Below, one piece after another: positions 23,091-34,029 of a stretch of DNA of 64,000 nt. The stretch spans positions 21,823,253 to 21,887,252 of the forward strand of contig CM034607.1 of NCBI GenBank assembly GCA_020091685.1, given 5' to 3'. Under the pieces are notes generated by a model that worked only from the letters and a program-made list of their open reading frames with translations, was not told the origin of the DNA and made no database searches. Source of the stretch: Lutjanus erythropterus (Eukaryota > Chordata > Actinopteri > Lutjaniformes > Lutjanidae). The first letter of the stretch is position 1. The number at the start of each line of letters is the position of its first letter. Both the position numbers and the translations under genes were made by a program.

Positions 23091-23145
23091 GAAATATGGA
23101 TTCCATTGCTAGTTTTGACTCTGAAGAGGCTGAAAATGTAAATGT

Positions 23146-23811
23146 ATGTCTTATGAATATGATGGATCACAAGCTTATGATTATGAGCCTCCTAGGCATC
23201 AAAGAGACCAGGAACAGAAAAGGTTTAGGAGAAATGATGGTTGCAGGAGATCAATTGTGTCGTGGTGTGAGAAGAATCAGTGGAGAACCGGGCAGGTGTG
23301 CTGGTGAGTGAATGGCGTTAGCTAACAGCAACAACATTGTAAAGTTTGCTATCAGGCCATAGTATATTATATTAGTTAATATTGGTCATCTAATACTGAC
23401 AGGATTATTGATACTTTCCCATACTAGAAACTAATACATGAGTATCAGCTTTTATCAGTCTCATCTCGCATTGCCTTGCCTACCATAAATCCACACACAG
23501 CACCGCAGTGGCAAGAAAGAGAGGGTGAGGGAGAGAGTGACAGAGGGACGGAGACTGAGAGAGAAAGGGATGGAGAGAGGGAGAGGGATGAAGACTGAAA
23601 GAGTAAGATAGAGGGAGAGGGGAGAGAGGGAGACATGAACGACAGTTCCCTGATAAATTTTTTGTTTGTTAGGTGCTGGTGTGGTCAGTGCCAGCCCACG
23701 GCCTCAGCTGTGGAGAGTGTGTGCTGCAGAGAGGTGGATGCTTTCTGGGCCAGAACTGATGCTGATGCTGATGGAGGTGATGAAACAGCGTGTATCAAGG
23801 GAAAAAGCTAA
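23146..23811 (+). CDS. P2X7-like intracellular (ballast) domain gene fragment, two exons
   Basis: Exon 1 (23146-23303) reads MSYEYDGSQAYDYEPPRHQ and continues to a Trp-Cys; it ends at a GTGCTG|GTGAGTG donor. Exon 2 (23673-23811) follows a TTTTTTGTTTGTTAG acceptor. Joining them (52 codons + 2 nt) gives WCWCGQCQPTASAVESVCCR, then an Ala-Cys-Ile, then a TAA stop at 23809. The WCxCGxC...ESxCCxE pattern and the Y-x-(F/Y)-EP stretch before it match the cysteine-rich part of the cytoplasmic P2X7 domain, which in P2X7 binds zinc; fish have many stand-alone genes with this domain. The rest of the domain (the AYR...W and IPSC...R..FP parts) is absent, so the gene is truncated or decayed. The start is uncertain: an ATG at 23097 has a better context and opens a protein-like frame (MDSIASFDSEEAE) in another phase, suggesting a frameshift near 23130-23150. 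The THAP frame lies opposite, converging on the stop. Confidence 0.6.
23515..23640. repeat. purine-rich tract inside the putative P2X7-like intron
   Basis: GAGAGGGAGAGGG-type low-complexity sequence within the 369-bp intron between the two P2X7-like exons. The antisense Ser/Pro/Leu-rich frame here is not a gene. Confidence 0.8.
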
Positions 23812-24075
23812 CAGTCTCACACAGCTCAGGCTCTGAAATCCCATCCTGGACTCTAGCAAATTGCCGGGGGCATAATCCTCCCCTTTAAAATGAGCGCTGC
23901 ACACGACCACCGTTTTAGTTACAGAGGCAGCAGTGAAGTCCTGCGTCTTCACCTGCACAAAACGCACCCAGGAGCAAAAGCGAGCATCCGCTCTTTTCCT
24001 GTCAGGAAAACTGCGGACTAGATGTCCTGACAGGCAGGAGTTTGTGCACCCGTAGCATACACAATGATTCAACAT
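23704..24075 (-). CDS. THAP-type zinc finger protein fragment, 123 aa
   Basis: Starting at the Met at 24075 (MLNHCVCYGC), the frame has the C2CH signature of THAP DNA-binding domains: C5-x4-C10, SFP at 22-24, W36, then VVCSAHF with C59-x2-H62-F63, and a following MGF at 78-80. These match the invariant residues of human THAP1 (C5, C10, P26, W36, C54, H57, F58). An upstream Met at 24111 adds 12 residues that do not belong to the fold. The last box of the domain (AVPT in other members) is missing: after R87-L88-L89 the frame runs antisense to the P2X7-like exon, so residues 90-123 are probably not genuine. No coiled coil or DDE transposase follows. It could be the first exon of a THAP gene, or a remnant of a THAP-bearing DNA transposon. 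Confidence 0.65.
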   Translation of the reverse strand: MLNHCVCYGCTNSCLSGHLVRSFPDRKRADARFCSWVRFVQVKTQDFTAASVTKTVVVCSAHFKGEDYAPGNLLESRMGFQSLSCVRLLAFSLDTRCFITSISISISSGPESIHLSAAHTLHS

Positions 24076-24111
24076 GGACACCACAAGCGAAATGCACTGT
24101 AAAACGACCAA

Positions 24112-25380
24112 CTCAATGAAAGACGATCACTCAGACTTAATACCACCAACTTCTGCATGTTGGTCTGAGGCAGACTCCGGCACAGCCACTTCCTCTTCAT
24201 ACGTAAAATCACACAGCATTAGAAAAAATAGCGCTTTTAAGAGCCTTGCTCAAACAGACCACCTTTTCCTCTGAAATTTTATCCTCATGTCCAAAAAATC
24301 TGTCACACTGTGAGAGATGTTAAAAGATGGCCATTATCACGGTCTTGTGACCAAAGATAACCTGGGACAAAATTTGGGTAACCATCTCTCAATGCGACTG
24401 TGGCTTTGACCTACAGTATGTCTACTAACCAACCTATGGAGATGCTGCATGAAATGATGCAATTGCAACAAGAGAGATAATCTTGACTAGCACTAAAGAA
24501 AATTTCCCACTTTTTTCCGAGACACATAAATGCAAGTATTGCAAGGACTCGAGTCCTGCTTAGCGTCATTTTTTGTCTCTCTAGACAGAGAATGATGATG
24601 CGCGCTGACACATGATGCACGTTAATGACATTTTACTGAGTTGCGTCATAGTCTGCAATCCAGTAGGTTTGATTATTATACGGTCTTCATACCTCAAAAT
24701 TACCAAAACTTATTAGATCCAGATCTTGCACAATGTGGCTTGCAATAAACTAGTAAGATTTCTAAAATCTTACAGTCTATTGGGGGCAAAACTTGGCAGG
24801 TTTAATAAGAAAAAAATAATACACAGGACACAGAGATGTAACGTTCAAAAACCAGCAGCAAAAGCTTATTTTTCTCCCACAAGTCAAAATTTAAGAGAAA
24901 CGTATCTCACTGAACTGAGGGGACACACTACCTCACATTCAGAGGCCTTTTAAATCACGATGTTATGATGGTGGAGAGCCCAGTGGCATCGACCATCAGC
25001 CCGACCCGACTGTGTGATTGTGTCTCTGCTGCTCTCACAAACAGCAAGCACAGGAGAGAGGCTATAGACAGCAGTGTAATTGTTGGTCACTACAAGTTCC
25101 CGCCCTCACATTCGCAACCAGATACTTCAGCTTCACACAGCTGTCCAAACGCCGCTGCCCAGAAATGTCCTGAGTACAGCAAAATAATGAGAAAATAAGA
25201 GAGCAGAGTCTCTGCAGATAGAGACATCACCACACACTTCTAGGGGGTCAAAAGTGACGACTGAGAGGGGATTATTCTTCCAGCTGTATGTACTTTATCT
25301 TAAGCAAAACTGTGCATAGTACCCCTTAAATAAGTTTACATATTTGAGGAAAAATAAGGCAAATTAGGACTTTTTATTGT
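24112..25380. other. sequence upstream of the THAP frame, not classified
   Basis: On the - strand just upstream (about 24240-24145) a short acidic frame, FTYEEEVAVPESASDQHAEV, ends in a stop 60-70 bp before the THAP start; it is protein-like but unidentified and may be an upstream exon or part of the same element. A 77-codon + frame at 24965-25198 and a 75-codon frame at 24726-24953 are unrecognised. No transposase motif was seen. Confidence 0.3.
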
Positions 25381-25520
25381 GCTGGCAGCCCTGAGATGAA
25401 CTGGTGACTTGTCCAGGGTATACCCCGCCTCTCGCCCAATGTCAACTGGTATAGGCTCCAATGCCCCTGTGACCCATCAAGGATAAGTAGTTAAGGACAG
25501 TGGATGGATGGATGGATGAA
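25381..25520 (+). mobile_element. LINE 3' end with (GGAT)n tail
   Basis: It reads GATGAACTGGTGACTTGTCC AGGGTATACCCCGCCTCTCGCCCAATG, then GATAGGCTCCA-like sequence, a GTGACCC block, and GATGGATGGATGGATG. This is a very common 3' end of fish non-LTR retrotransposons of the L2/Maui kind. Only the 3' end is present. Confidence 0.75.
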
Positions 25521-27340
25521 ATTATTTGCCGTTTTCACACTCATGGGCGATGACAGCAGCCAAAATCAAATCTTTGCTCCTAGTCAGACAGGTAAAGAGT
25601 ATAAGCCAGTTTCCCCTCACTGTCCTTTCAGAAAGCACTTAACCCTGACTAGTCCAACAAAGCCAAAGCCCATCTAAGCAATGTCATGGATTCATATTTG
25701 TCCTAGATCCCCACTGAGTATTTTGCTTTTTGAGTGTCTGTGACTTTATTTTGAATAATGCAATTCAAAGTCAGTCACACACACACGCGCGCACACACAA
25801 AAAACTCTCTTACAAACTCACATAAGAAATCAATCCATCTCTGAGTGTGCAGGATGTAAGAAATCCTAAAGTTCTTCATTAGCATTTTCTTTAGGCTCCT
25901 GTATTGTTCTGAATAAAACATTGCTTAGTTTCCAGCTGTATTCAAGCTGTGAGTGAGTGTGATGGTTTGACTTAGTGTGTATGTGTGTGTGGTTTCAGGT
26001 GTGTGGGTGGGTGAGTGTGTGTGTGTATCCTTGGGGTACCAACCTATTGGAATTCATTGCTCTAGGCTGCATGTCCTCTACTTGTTCTCACACACAAACA
26101 CACACACATACACAAATACACAAATACACACTCGCCGTGTCTGCTGAACGTGACCCGGCATATCAGCTATTATGTCAAGCCAAGGGACCTGTAAGTGTGT
26201 CCACGCATTGTGTGTGTGTGTGTGTGTGTGTTGCCTTCAGCTCATTTTCTTTTCCTTTGATGACGACTTATCAATTTTAATTTGTCTTGGTGCAACTGGT
26301 GCAGGGAACTGTACATTTAACAAACCTCGCATATTTGCTGACACAATGCAATGCAATACAATGCAAAATATAAATCAAACCATCTGCGTTCCATTTTTTT
26401 TTGCCAGGTTTTCAAGATGTTAAAGGTATATGGTGGTTTTCAATTTCAGTGAATTTCTGACCGCAACAAAATCAATTCAAACATTCTTTTCATGTTCTTG
26501 TACTTCTGAACCTATCAATCTGAGAGCAGGTTTCTTTCATTTTTCTTCCTCACAAGTTGTTTTTTATGGGCATGTTTTATTTCAGACGATACTGATGTTC
26601 AGAATCAATGTGTATTCAATCTAGATTCATGCATTAATATTCAGGTGGCGTATTACAGCACACACAGAGATGAAACTGCATAGTCCAGATGTAAGAGGTG
26701 GAAATTCAATGCCACCCATTTACTTTTTTTTTTTTTTGCAATGCAGCATAAAAAATGTGAAACTAATGACAGAGGCAAGAGCTATAATTTGTTCTTTTGC
26801 TCATACATGTGATGCACAGAGGGGGGCTAAAGAGGCTGGGTGTAACCCACACATATAATATATGTTATAATATATGTTACTGAAAGCTGCACAATTTTCA
26901 TGATTTTTTCACTGATCTTAAAACCTCTTTTTAATACCTCGTCTACAGCAGGAAGCTGGTATACTGCTGCTTTTCCCTTTGTCAGGTTTAGAATACAAAA
27001 CTTTTACGTGTAGCAGAGTAGCAGGGCAGGGTTTGTTGTTGTTTGTAAATGTGTGTCTTTCTTGGTGTGTGAGGGGTAGTTAGGTTACTATAGTCGTGAA
27101 GTGTGTGGATAGGCTCAGGTTGCAGTTGAGTAGTTATTGAAAGGCTGTGTGCTGTGTTTGCTGCCACAGAGAAGAAATGAAAAGTCCCGTTTACGTAACG
27201 TTACAGCAGAATTGGTTCAGACTATGAACAGCTAGTTAAAAGCTATGAGTCAGACTACAGTAAATTAAAACAGGAGGGCAGAGTAACAAATGCAATCAGA
27301 TGATTGATTGTGTAATTGTTCCTTTTCTTTTGTGATTTCT
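25521..27340. other. unique sequence with CA/GT microsatellites
   Basis: It holds CA-rich tracts at about 25778-25800 and 26088-26132, a (GT)n run at 26209-26231, and a poly-T at 26726-26738. Cys/Val-rich or His/Thr-rich frames at 25975-26423 are microsatellite translations. Nothing else was recognised. Confidence 0.5.
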
Positions 27341-27351
27341 TTCTTTTGGTC

Positions 27352-27371
27352 TTTTTTTTTTTTTTTTTTTT
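27352..27371 (+). repeat. poly-T, 20 bp
   Basis: An uninterrupted T run preceded by T-rich sequence; the Lys-rich antisense frame across it is an artefact. Confidence 0.95.
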
Positions 27372-27534
27372 GCCAAGACCACTCATGAATTGCAGCAACA
27401 CTGAAAACTTGAATATGATGATACAGTCATCTGGCATATCACACATTAACTGATACTTGGATATATTGCATATATTCAATATAATTCCCAGCCCTAATCT
27501 TTTGTTTATCCTTTGTGCAATGTTGTTCTCAATA

Positions 27535-27915
27535 TTATTACACTGCTTTGTTAAATACTCGATCGTGATTGGTCAATTAAAGCATTCTAAGGTCTGCTAT
27601 GATGAACACACTGTTGCTATGGAAGCAGTTTTGATCATAGGCTCTGGAGGAGCTATAAAATAATTTTATATAAATATTTAGTGTCAAATTATTTCTATTT
27701 TTTCTAGTAAGTAAATGTGTGATAGGTGGGATAATGTGCAGCGATTTTATGGATTTCAAAAACATTTTAATCCTCCACCAGAGTGCATAATTAGAATTAG
27801 CCCAAAGCAAAGGTCTGTTCTTCATAGCAGTAGTCTGCTATACAGAAATATCAGACTTCAAAATTCTGTACTTGACCAATCAGAATTGTGTATTCAATAT
27901 TTTTGAGTATTAAAG
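27535..27915. mobile_element. MITE with TGATTGGTCAA inverted ends
   Basis: The left end reads TTAAATACTCGATCGTGATT GGTCAATTA (27550-27578); the right end reads TACTTGACCAATCAGAATTG TGTATTC (27869-27895), its inverted partner with a few mismatches. The interior contains GGAAGCAGTTTTGATCATAG and matching inverted words. AT-rich flanks hide the target duplication. It resembles a widespread fish foldback-like MITE; the superfamily is not assigned. Confidence 0.6.
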
Positions 27916-27919
27916 CCAT

Positions 27920-28400
27920 ATATTAATTCACAAATCTGTCTGTCATTGTGTGTTATGGTTCTTATGTACAATATAAAGCAAAGTAGATCACTACACATTA
28001 TTTCAAAGCAGCTAGACATCCAATGACTCAAGTCATTCACTTCATTGAACTCTTAGGAAAAAACAACAAAAACAAACTAACAAACGAGAAATATGTTCTG
28101 CAAAAAAACCCAACAAGTTACAGCAAGAAGGACATGTATTAACTCACATTTTGATAATAAATGATATAATAAATAATAAACGTTGTCTGAACACATTTCG
28201 CCATGTTCAGTATCAACATTGAGCGACTTGGCAGAGGCATTCAATACAACTCTTTCTTTGTTATGCTGATAAAAAAATGGCAGCATTATGTTTCTTACAA
28301 CACATTATGTTTGCTGTGAGAAATTAGCACTAGTCATAGGCCTAAAAAATGCAATTTCTAAGAGTCTGTGTTTACATACTACAGAGGCACAGTGTTGAGT
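27920..28400. other. unique AT-rich sequence, nothing recognised
   Basis: One 69-codon antisense frame without motif. No repeat ends or RNA gene seen. Confidence 0.4.
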
Positions 28401-28407
28401 GCAGTCA

Positions 28408-28488
<81 letters not shown>
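28408..28488 (+). repeat. (CT)n microsatellite, 81 bp with one break
   Basis: About 40 CT units interrupted once by CTCCTC at about 28434, followed by CTACTGCTGCTGCTG. A polypyrimidine mirror repeat of this length is a classical triplex (H-DNA) former. It is followed at about 28519 by TTGTTCTAG, which could act as a splice acceptor, but no clear exon follows. Confidence 0.98.
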
Positions 28489-28492
<4 letters not shown>

Positions 28493-28699
28493 ACTGCTGC
28501 TGCTGTCTGACTTGTTCTAGAAAGCGAATGTTCAAATAACCATCAAACTGAATACTTAAGTATAACACAGGTTAGTGGACGAACCCTTCCACTGGAATAA
28601 ATGGATCCCTTCCAAACGTGTTTGCTGGAGACTGAACCTCACCACAGTCGGCAGCACCTTCCACGCTCTCGCTTTCTTTCTCTCTCACCGTCTCGCATC

Positions 28700-29240
28700 C
28701 TTCCCACAATTTAATAATTCATAAAACGCTGAAGGTTGTGAGCTGTCCACCCTGCTGTACAAAACAGTACTATATATAGCATGCCGAAGATGCAACAATC
28801 AATACATGAATATGTACACATCACAAAACAAAACATAAGCAAATAAGATTTTAATGATGCAATGATCGAACATGTTGCAAATTCAACCTATTCAAAGGGA
28901 GTGTGATTAGATTTTGATTTCATATACAGAATTTAAAGCTCTGTTCTGTCTCCTGCCTTGCTTTCTTTTTACCAACTCATGCTGTAATCTAAAGCTAAAA
29001 TTGAATTAAATGCAGATGCACAGACAAAACATGAATTTAGGTTATCTGCTGTGTGAAAAACAAACACTGCAAATAATGACTACTTACAAAGCATGAACTG
29101 AAATAGCTGAATGAATAATTAAAAGCGGGAATGTATAAATCATTTAGCTGATATACGTTCATTAGCTATACCAAACAAATGCGGCCTTTCTAATTATTTT
29201 ATGTTGCTCATGAATACTGAAGTGGTTTTACGTTGGAATC
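28700..29240. other. AT-rich, candidate conserved non-coding element
   Basis: The part 29100-29220 is rich in homeodomain-type cores (TAATTA at about 29115, CTAATTATTT at about 29189) and in words such as AAATGCGGCC and CATGAATA, with no coding frame. Such texture is typical of developmental enhancers in fish gene deserts. This is a compositional judgement only. Confidence 0.25.
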
Positions 29241-31790
29241 TCAACAATGTGAGACAGAGAGATCTGACAGAGGGAACAGGAAATATTTCTCTTTCTTACT
29301 TCTAGAACTTTTTTCCACTGACGTGATCTTATCTCGATCTCTACCTCCATACTTCACACTCATCACTATATATCCATCTATCCATTCATCTTTCAAATGC
29401 GCGCTCGCTCTTACTTCTAACTGCCAGTGATCCAATATTTATCTGTCCCTCCATTCATCTATTCCTTCTTTCATGAAATGATTTTTATTTACTCTGCTGC
29501 TGAGATGAAGAGTGCCATTTAGCTAAATTAGATCTAAGATAAAATAAATCCATTGTATAGCTATTGATTTAACACAAATTGTCTCAATTTTCCATCCATA
29601 CTTCACTGATTCCTTTACTGATGTTATTCTCTTATGGCATAAGAGAGAAATCAAGTGCCTCTCTAATATATTATTAATAGTATTTCTCAGATAAACACAT
29701 CCACTTTTCATAGCATAACCTCAAGCAAACCACTAAACAAAAATGTCAAGGTAATTCCTAAAACATGGATGCATCATTTATTCATGTAACAACAATCTTT
29801 TTTTTTTCTTTTTCATGCTAAAGAATAAAGCCTCTAACACAAATCCTTTTTAGATGCTCGCTCATGACTACTGCTGCTTCATTCAGTGCAGTCCGTTCTC
29901 CCCTCACAATGCCTCTTATTTGCCCACACATTGGACACACGTTACATTATGCATTCGGTTCTTTACCTCAGCTCACTTCCATTTCTGTCCTTAGATGAGC
30001 TCATTGTCCACTGCTACAAGCTAGAAGCCTTGAAAATATAAGTAACAAAAAATGTTAATTAAGATGCATAAGGTGAGTCATGTTTAAAAACTCAGGTTTG
30101 ATCTTTTTTTTACATTAGCATGCACAAAATATTCTGTTTCCCCCCTTACTCTAGAAAGGATAATATTCCTACTAAGCTGGTTATATGGCTGATGAAAATT
30201 AATATTCTGCTAATATTCCCACAGATATCTAAAATGAATATTCAAAAACCTGTTGATATACAAGTCTTTCATAATATTTAAAAGCAGACACATAATCGGT
30301 AGACTAATTGATAATGAACTCACACAGACTGGTGAGTCTGTCCTCTCTCCCTACATGCCTCGACCTTCCCTTCATTTGGAGCAAGGACCAGAGCGAATAG
30401 GACGCTCTACCTTTTTCAAATTTTTAACATCGAGCGTGTGTTGATAACACAAACTATCTGGGAAAGAGGTACTTGCAAAAACTAAATTAACCATTACTCT
30501 CAGCAGCAGTGTTTCAGAAGAGAACCCGGTGTTTTCAGCTGGGAAAAAAAAAAAAACGCTGCGGTTGACACACGGCCTTAGTCAGCGGGTGAGGTGATTA
30601 TTAAATACTGTCTCAACCAGTCACATCACTGTCTCAAAGTTCTGAAATAGCTGTGCCAATCACAGTTAATGAGGATAATGGCAAATGGAAGGCTTTACCT
30701 CAGGAAATGTCGACATCACGACAGAAACACACACCACCACGAATCTGCACCCAAAGACAGATGGACTGTGATTTTCCATCAGGTGGTTATAACAACAACT
30801 GAACCACTTCGAACCACTATTTCAGCAATAATTCTAATATACCTCACCTTGTGCATTGTCAAATAGTTAAGTAACTAATAACATTGCACTGCAATGCGCT
30901 TGAGGGATGAAACATGAGCTACTTTTGCTACGAGCCCTGGTAATCAGAGGTCTGTACCGCTGCAGGTGGGCGTTTCAGGTGAGCCCTGGGCTCTGGTGCA
31001 GCACTTCTCAGAGGTCGACTGTTGCTGAGAAGGAACAAGCAGCACATATTCACTTAAGACTGCTTAAAACTTTTCCTAGTTGTGTTTAAGCACAAGCTGC
31101 TCATCAGCGAACACCTACTATTTGTCATTACTGTTGCTGGCCGGCAATGTAGATACTAGTGCACCCCCACTAATTTTGGATGCACCCTCAATCATTTTGT
31201 TCTGGAACCTGGCCCGAATGTCAAGGCTCTGCATATCATCAATGTTTCAGAAGCAGGGCGTCTGTTCTTCAGAAGCCACATTAATAATATAGTTCAGAAT
31301 TATTTTGTCCAATTTCTGCATGTGTTAAAAGTGTTATATACTGCAGCTCATTTAGGTCAAGTGTACTTTGTGACAACTTTTGTTGCAACTAAAGTCTGTC
31401 ATCATCTCATCGTTGTCAACGTTTTCACAGTTTATGTGGCCAATCAGAAAGCAAGCTGTTGAGTGCAACATATTATGGGCTTTGATCAAATTTCGTACTC
31501 GTTCAGTTGAGAAAATAGGTTTTAGAGAAAAAAAATCACCTCTAAATCACAGAGTTGCTGATTCTCACTTATATTTTCACTGGACATCTGTGTTCGGTGA
31601 AATATGGTAGACAATTTGCTAATTGCAGACATGGCAGATGGGACTACAAGAGGTCTACATGTAATGCTAGTCCTGTATGAATAGCTTTTAATGAATACGA
31701 AAATAGATGTATCATTCAGAAATAAATACCATCTTGTTGTAAACTTGTTCCGAATGTTAAAACTAAAACAAACTCTAAAAGCACACAGAT
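29240..31790. other. 2.5 kb unique AT-rich sequence, nothing recognised
   Basis: Frames of 60-76 codons occur throughout on both strands without recognisable motifs. Poly-T (29789-29797) and poly-A (30541-30555) runs are present. No repeat boundaries were found. Confidence 0.35.
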
Positions 31791-31829
31791 TTTTTTTTTT
31801 TTTTTTACTGAGGTTGCTCTTGGGCTCAC

Positions 31830-31882
31830 CAAGGACATCCAGGTCATCCATGAGTTTCACTTGCTTCTTATCTTCTCTCTCT
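31830..31882 (-). other. candidate 53-nt coding exon
   Basis: On the - strand a GTGCCTAACAG acceptor-like site is followed by a 53-nt open block translating as REDKKQVKLMDDLDVL and a CCTTG|GTGAGC donor. The peptide is charged and not low-complexity, unlike most frames here. The phase leaves one extra nucleotide. No family is recognised. The pyrimidine tract is modest, and the region next to it has competing splice-like signals on the other strand, so this may be chance. Confidence 0.25.
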
Positions 31883-32169
31883 CTGTTAGGCACACAAGGT
31901 GAGTCGACAAATATTAATGTTTGATATGAAGCACGCGTATTATGATTCCTATGAAAGAGAGGTGATTTAAATTGAAATTTCAGGATTTTATCTGACTCAA
32001 TGTTGACATCCTTGGAGTAAGCTTCTCCCAGCTGAGAGCAATTTCATTGGAGACTGTGTACACTTATCTTAAAGTTTTTGTGCAAACCTGATTAACACTG
32101 GAAAAAAAGTTAAGAACAAACTTTAAAGGTAAGAGTAAGTGAAAGTGAGCTGCAGCTGGGCAGAAAAAT

Positions 32170-32660
32170 GGATTAGACCAGCAAACAGGCTCGTCTTCTT
32201 AAGGAGGCTCTTGTGTACAATAACACTGTTATGTATGTTCTATCAGACTGCTGCAGCCAGTGTCCTTTTTGTGCTGTTGTCTGCTGCAGAGCTGGCAACG
32301 TCAACTCAGGGGACGCATGGAGTCTGAGAGAGGCTATGTAGCTCTGACATTGGACCGAGCCTGTGCTTACTGGCAGCGTTGGAGGAAAAGGATGTTAGCA
32401 AAACTCTCTGTTATAATAGGCAATGACCTCCACCCCTCGCCATGACGTGCTGTCAATCCAGAAGAGGACCTTCAGTCATTGGCTGATTTCACAAAGCTGT
32501 GCCAAAGAGCCCATCAGGTGCCAGGTTTGCCAGCCACCGACTAACCCTACAATACCTTCTCCCACAGTGAAATCAGCAGCAGCATTGGCTGTTGCCAGCT
32601 GGGAGGGTGTTCAGGAACATTTTGTATGCGTAGCCCAACCCACACCCTCCACTCTGAGGC
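32170..32660 (+). pseudogene. decayed LINE reverse transcriptase C-terminus
   Basis: Two blocks in different frames recall the C-terminal end of fish L2/CR1-type ORF2 proteins: WQRWRKRMLAKLS then a NDLHP (32371-32430), and RTFSHWLISQSCA (32463-32505), where members typically have a block like STFSHRLISLSCATERFRRS. Stop codons and a frame change break it. No 3' tail is obvious. Identification rests on motif memory and is tentative. Confidence 0.5.
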
Positions 32661-32689
32661 CTGACTGCATCAGCTGAGCACCGTTATGA

Positions 32690-33400
32690 ACTTTAAAATA
32701 TTCATGATCTGTGTTTTTATGATGCCATTGACGGTGTAAGAGCAGCGATGCTGTCAGTGACGCAGGTACGAGCTGAGCACCGGAATCATTTTCTCACCAC
32801 TTACTGAGTTTAAGGTAGCGCTCACATTTCCACAAATGTACAGTGATTTTAAAATGGAAGCATAAACTGAAAATAGCAGCTTAATTTATGCATCCATATA
32901 CTGGGTTCAAATTGTTTTCATGTGGTATGAATCAGTCTAACATAATGTGATGGGATGAACTTGAACTTGGACAAGGTGAGAACCTTTCCATGTTTTGCAA
33001 AACATTTCCAGAATAAGGTGTTAAATTATCTAGATGAGAGTCTTTGTGAAAGCTCCTAAAGTGAAAATGTGAGTGTTCAGGTTTATGAGCCAAAGGCTTT
33101 CAGACAAACATCTTTTTGTCTTTGTTTGACATGTCCTCTGTCTTCTGCTGATGTAACGCACCATTACATCTTCATCCTTGTCTCGTGTTCAATCCTAAAC
33201 TTATTCCTCTTCTAAAGCCAGTCAATCCTCTATTTATTACTGTATATAAGAACACTGAGGATACCGCATAAGACGTGTCTTCTACCCTTTAAAAGCCTCC
33301 TTTTAGTTACCGTTTAAGAGGAAGACACAGAGGGTTATAACAACTGTTGGCTCTCAGTTTACAGCTAAGAGATTCAGACACACACATACATACACACACA
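32690..33400. other. unique sequence, nothing recognised
   Basis: No gene-like frame or repeat end was seen. A short CA-rich tract lies at 33378-33402. Confidence 0.4.
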
Positions 33401-33439
33401 CACTACTTTTTTCAAGTTGAGCCGCCGGTTGTTGGGAGA

Positions 33440-33645
33440 CAGGAGACAAAGGCTGCTGAGCGAGAGGAAAAGAGGTGAGAGCGAGATGAGAAGGAAGCTC
33501 GAGAAGAAAGAATGAGTGAAAGGAGAAATGGGATGGGAAAAGAGAGGCAAGAAGTGAGACAGACAAAGAGGAAAACAAATTGAAAATGGAAATGGATGGT
33601 GAAAAGAAGGAAGGGAGAGGAAATGAAGAGATAAAGAGATTATAT
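33440..33645. repeat. purine-rich tract
   Basis: GAGAAGGAAG-type sequence; the 74-106-codon antisense frames rich in Ser/Leu/Pro/Phe are translations of it. Confidence 0.75.
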
Positions 33646-34029
33646 TTTTAGTCTGGTCAGGGATTTTTTTTTTTTCAAACACATGGTCCTCCATTGTCTG
33701 CTTCTAATTTACTCCAATCACCACACTCAGTATTGTTCTTTGGATTGTATTTGTATTTGTATCATGCATTTGTGTGTCTCTGAAGGCCTGTCATATTATA
33801 TTTTGGGGATTGACAAGTTTGAAGTTAACTCTGTCACTACTCTTAATTTTTAACCATGCCATTTTTTCTCTTGTCTCTCTAAACTCCAAATATCTTTTAA
33901 TGAAATCTTAGAAAACAGACATTCTTATTGGACTTTTTTTTTTTTTTTTTACTGGACTTTTGACAAGCTTCCATCACCGAAAAATCTCCATCAGTGATTC
34001 AGAGAAGATCCAACCTATGTTCTCTGCCC

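Noticed and set aside
23081-23311. 76-codon frame taken as the coding frame of the P2X7-like exon
   Set aside because: Only its first 13-20 residues look genuine; the Cys-rich domain is read in another frame, so the remainder is a shadow.
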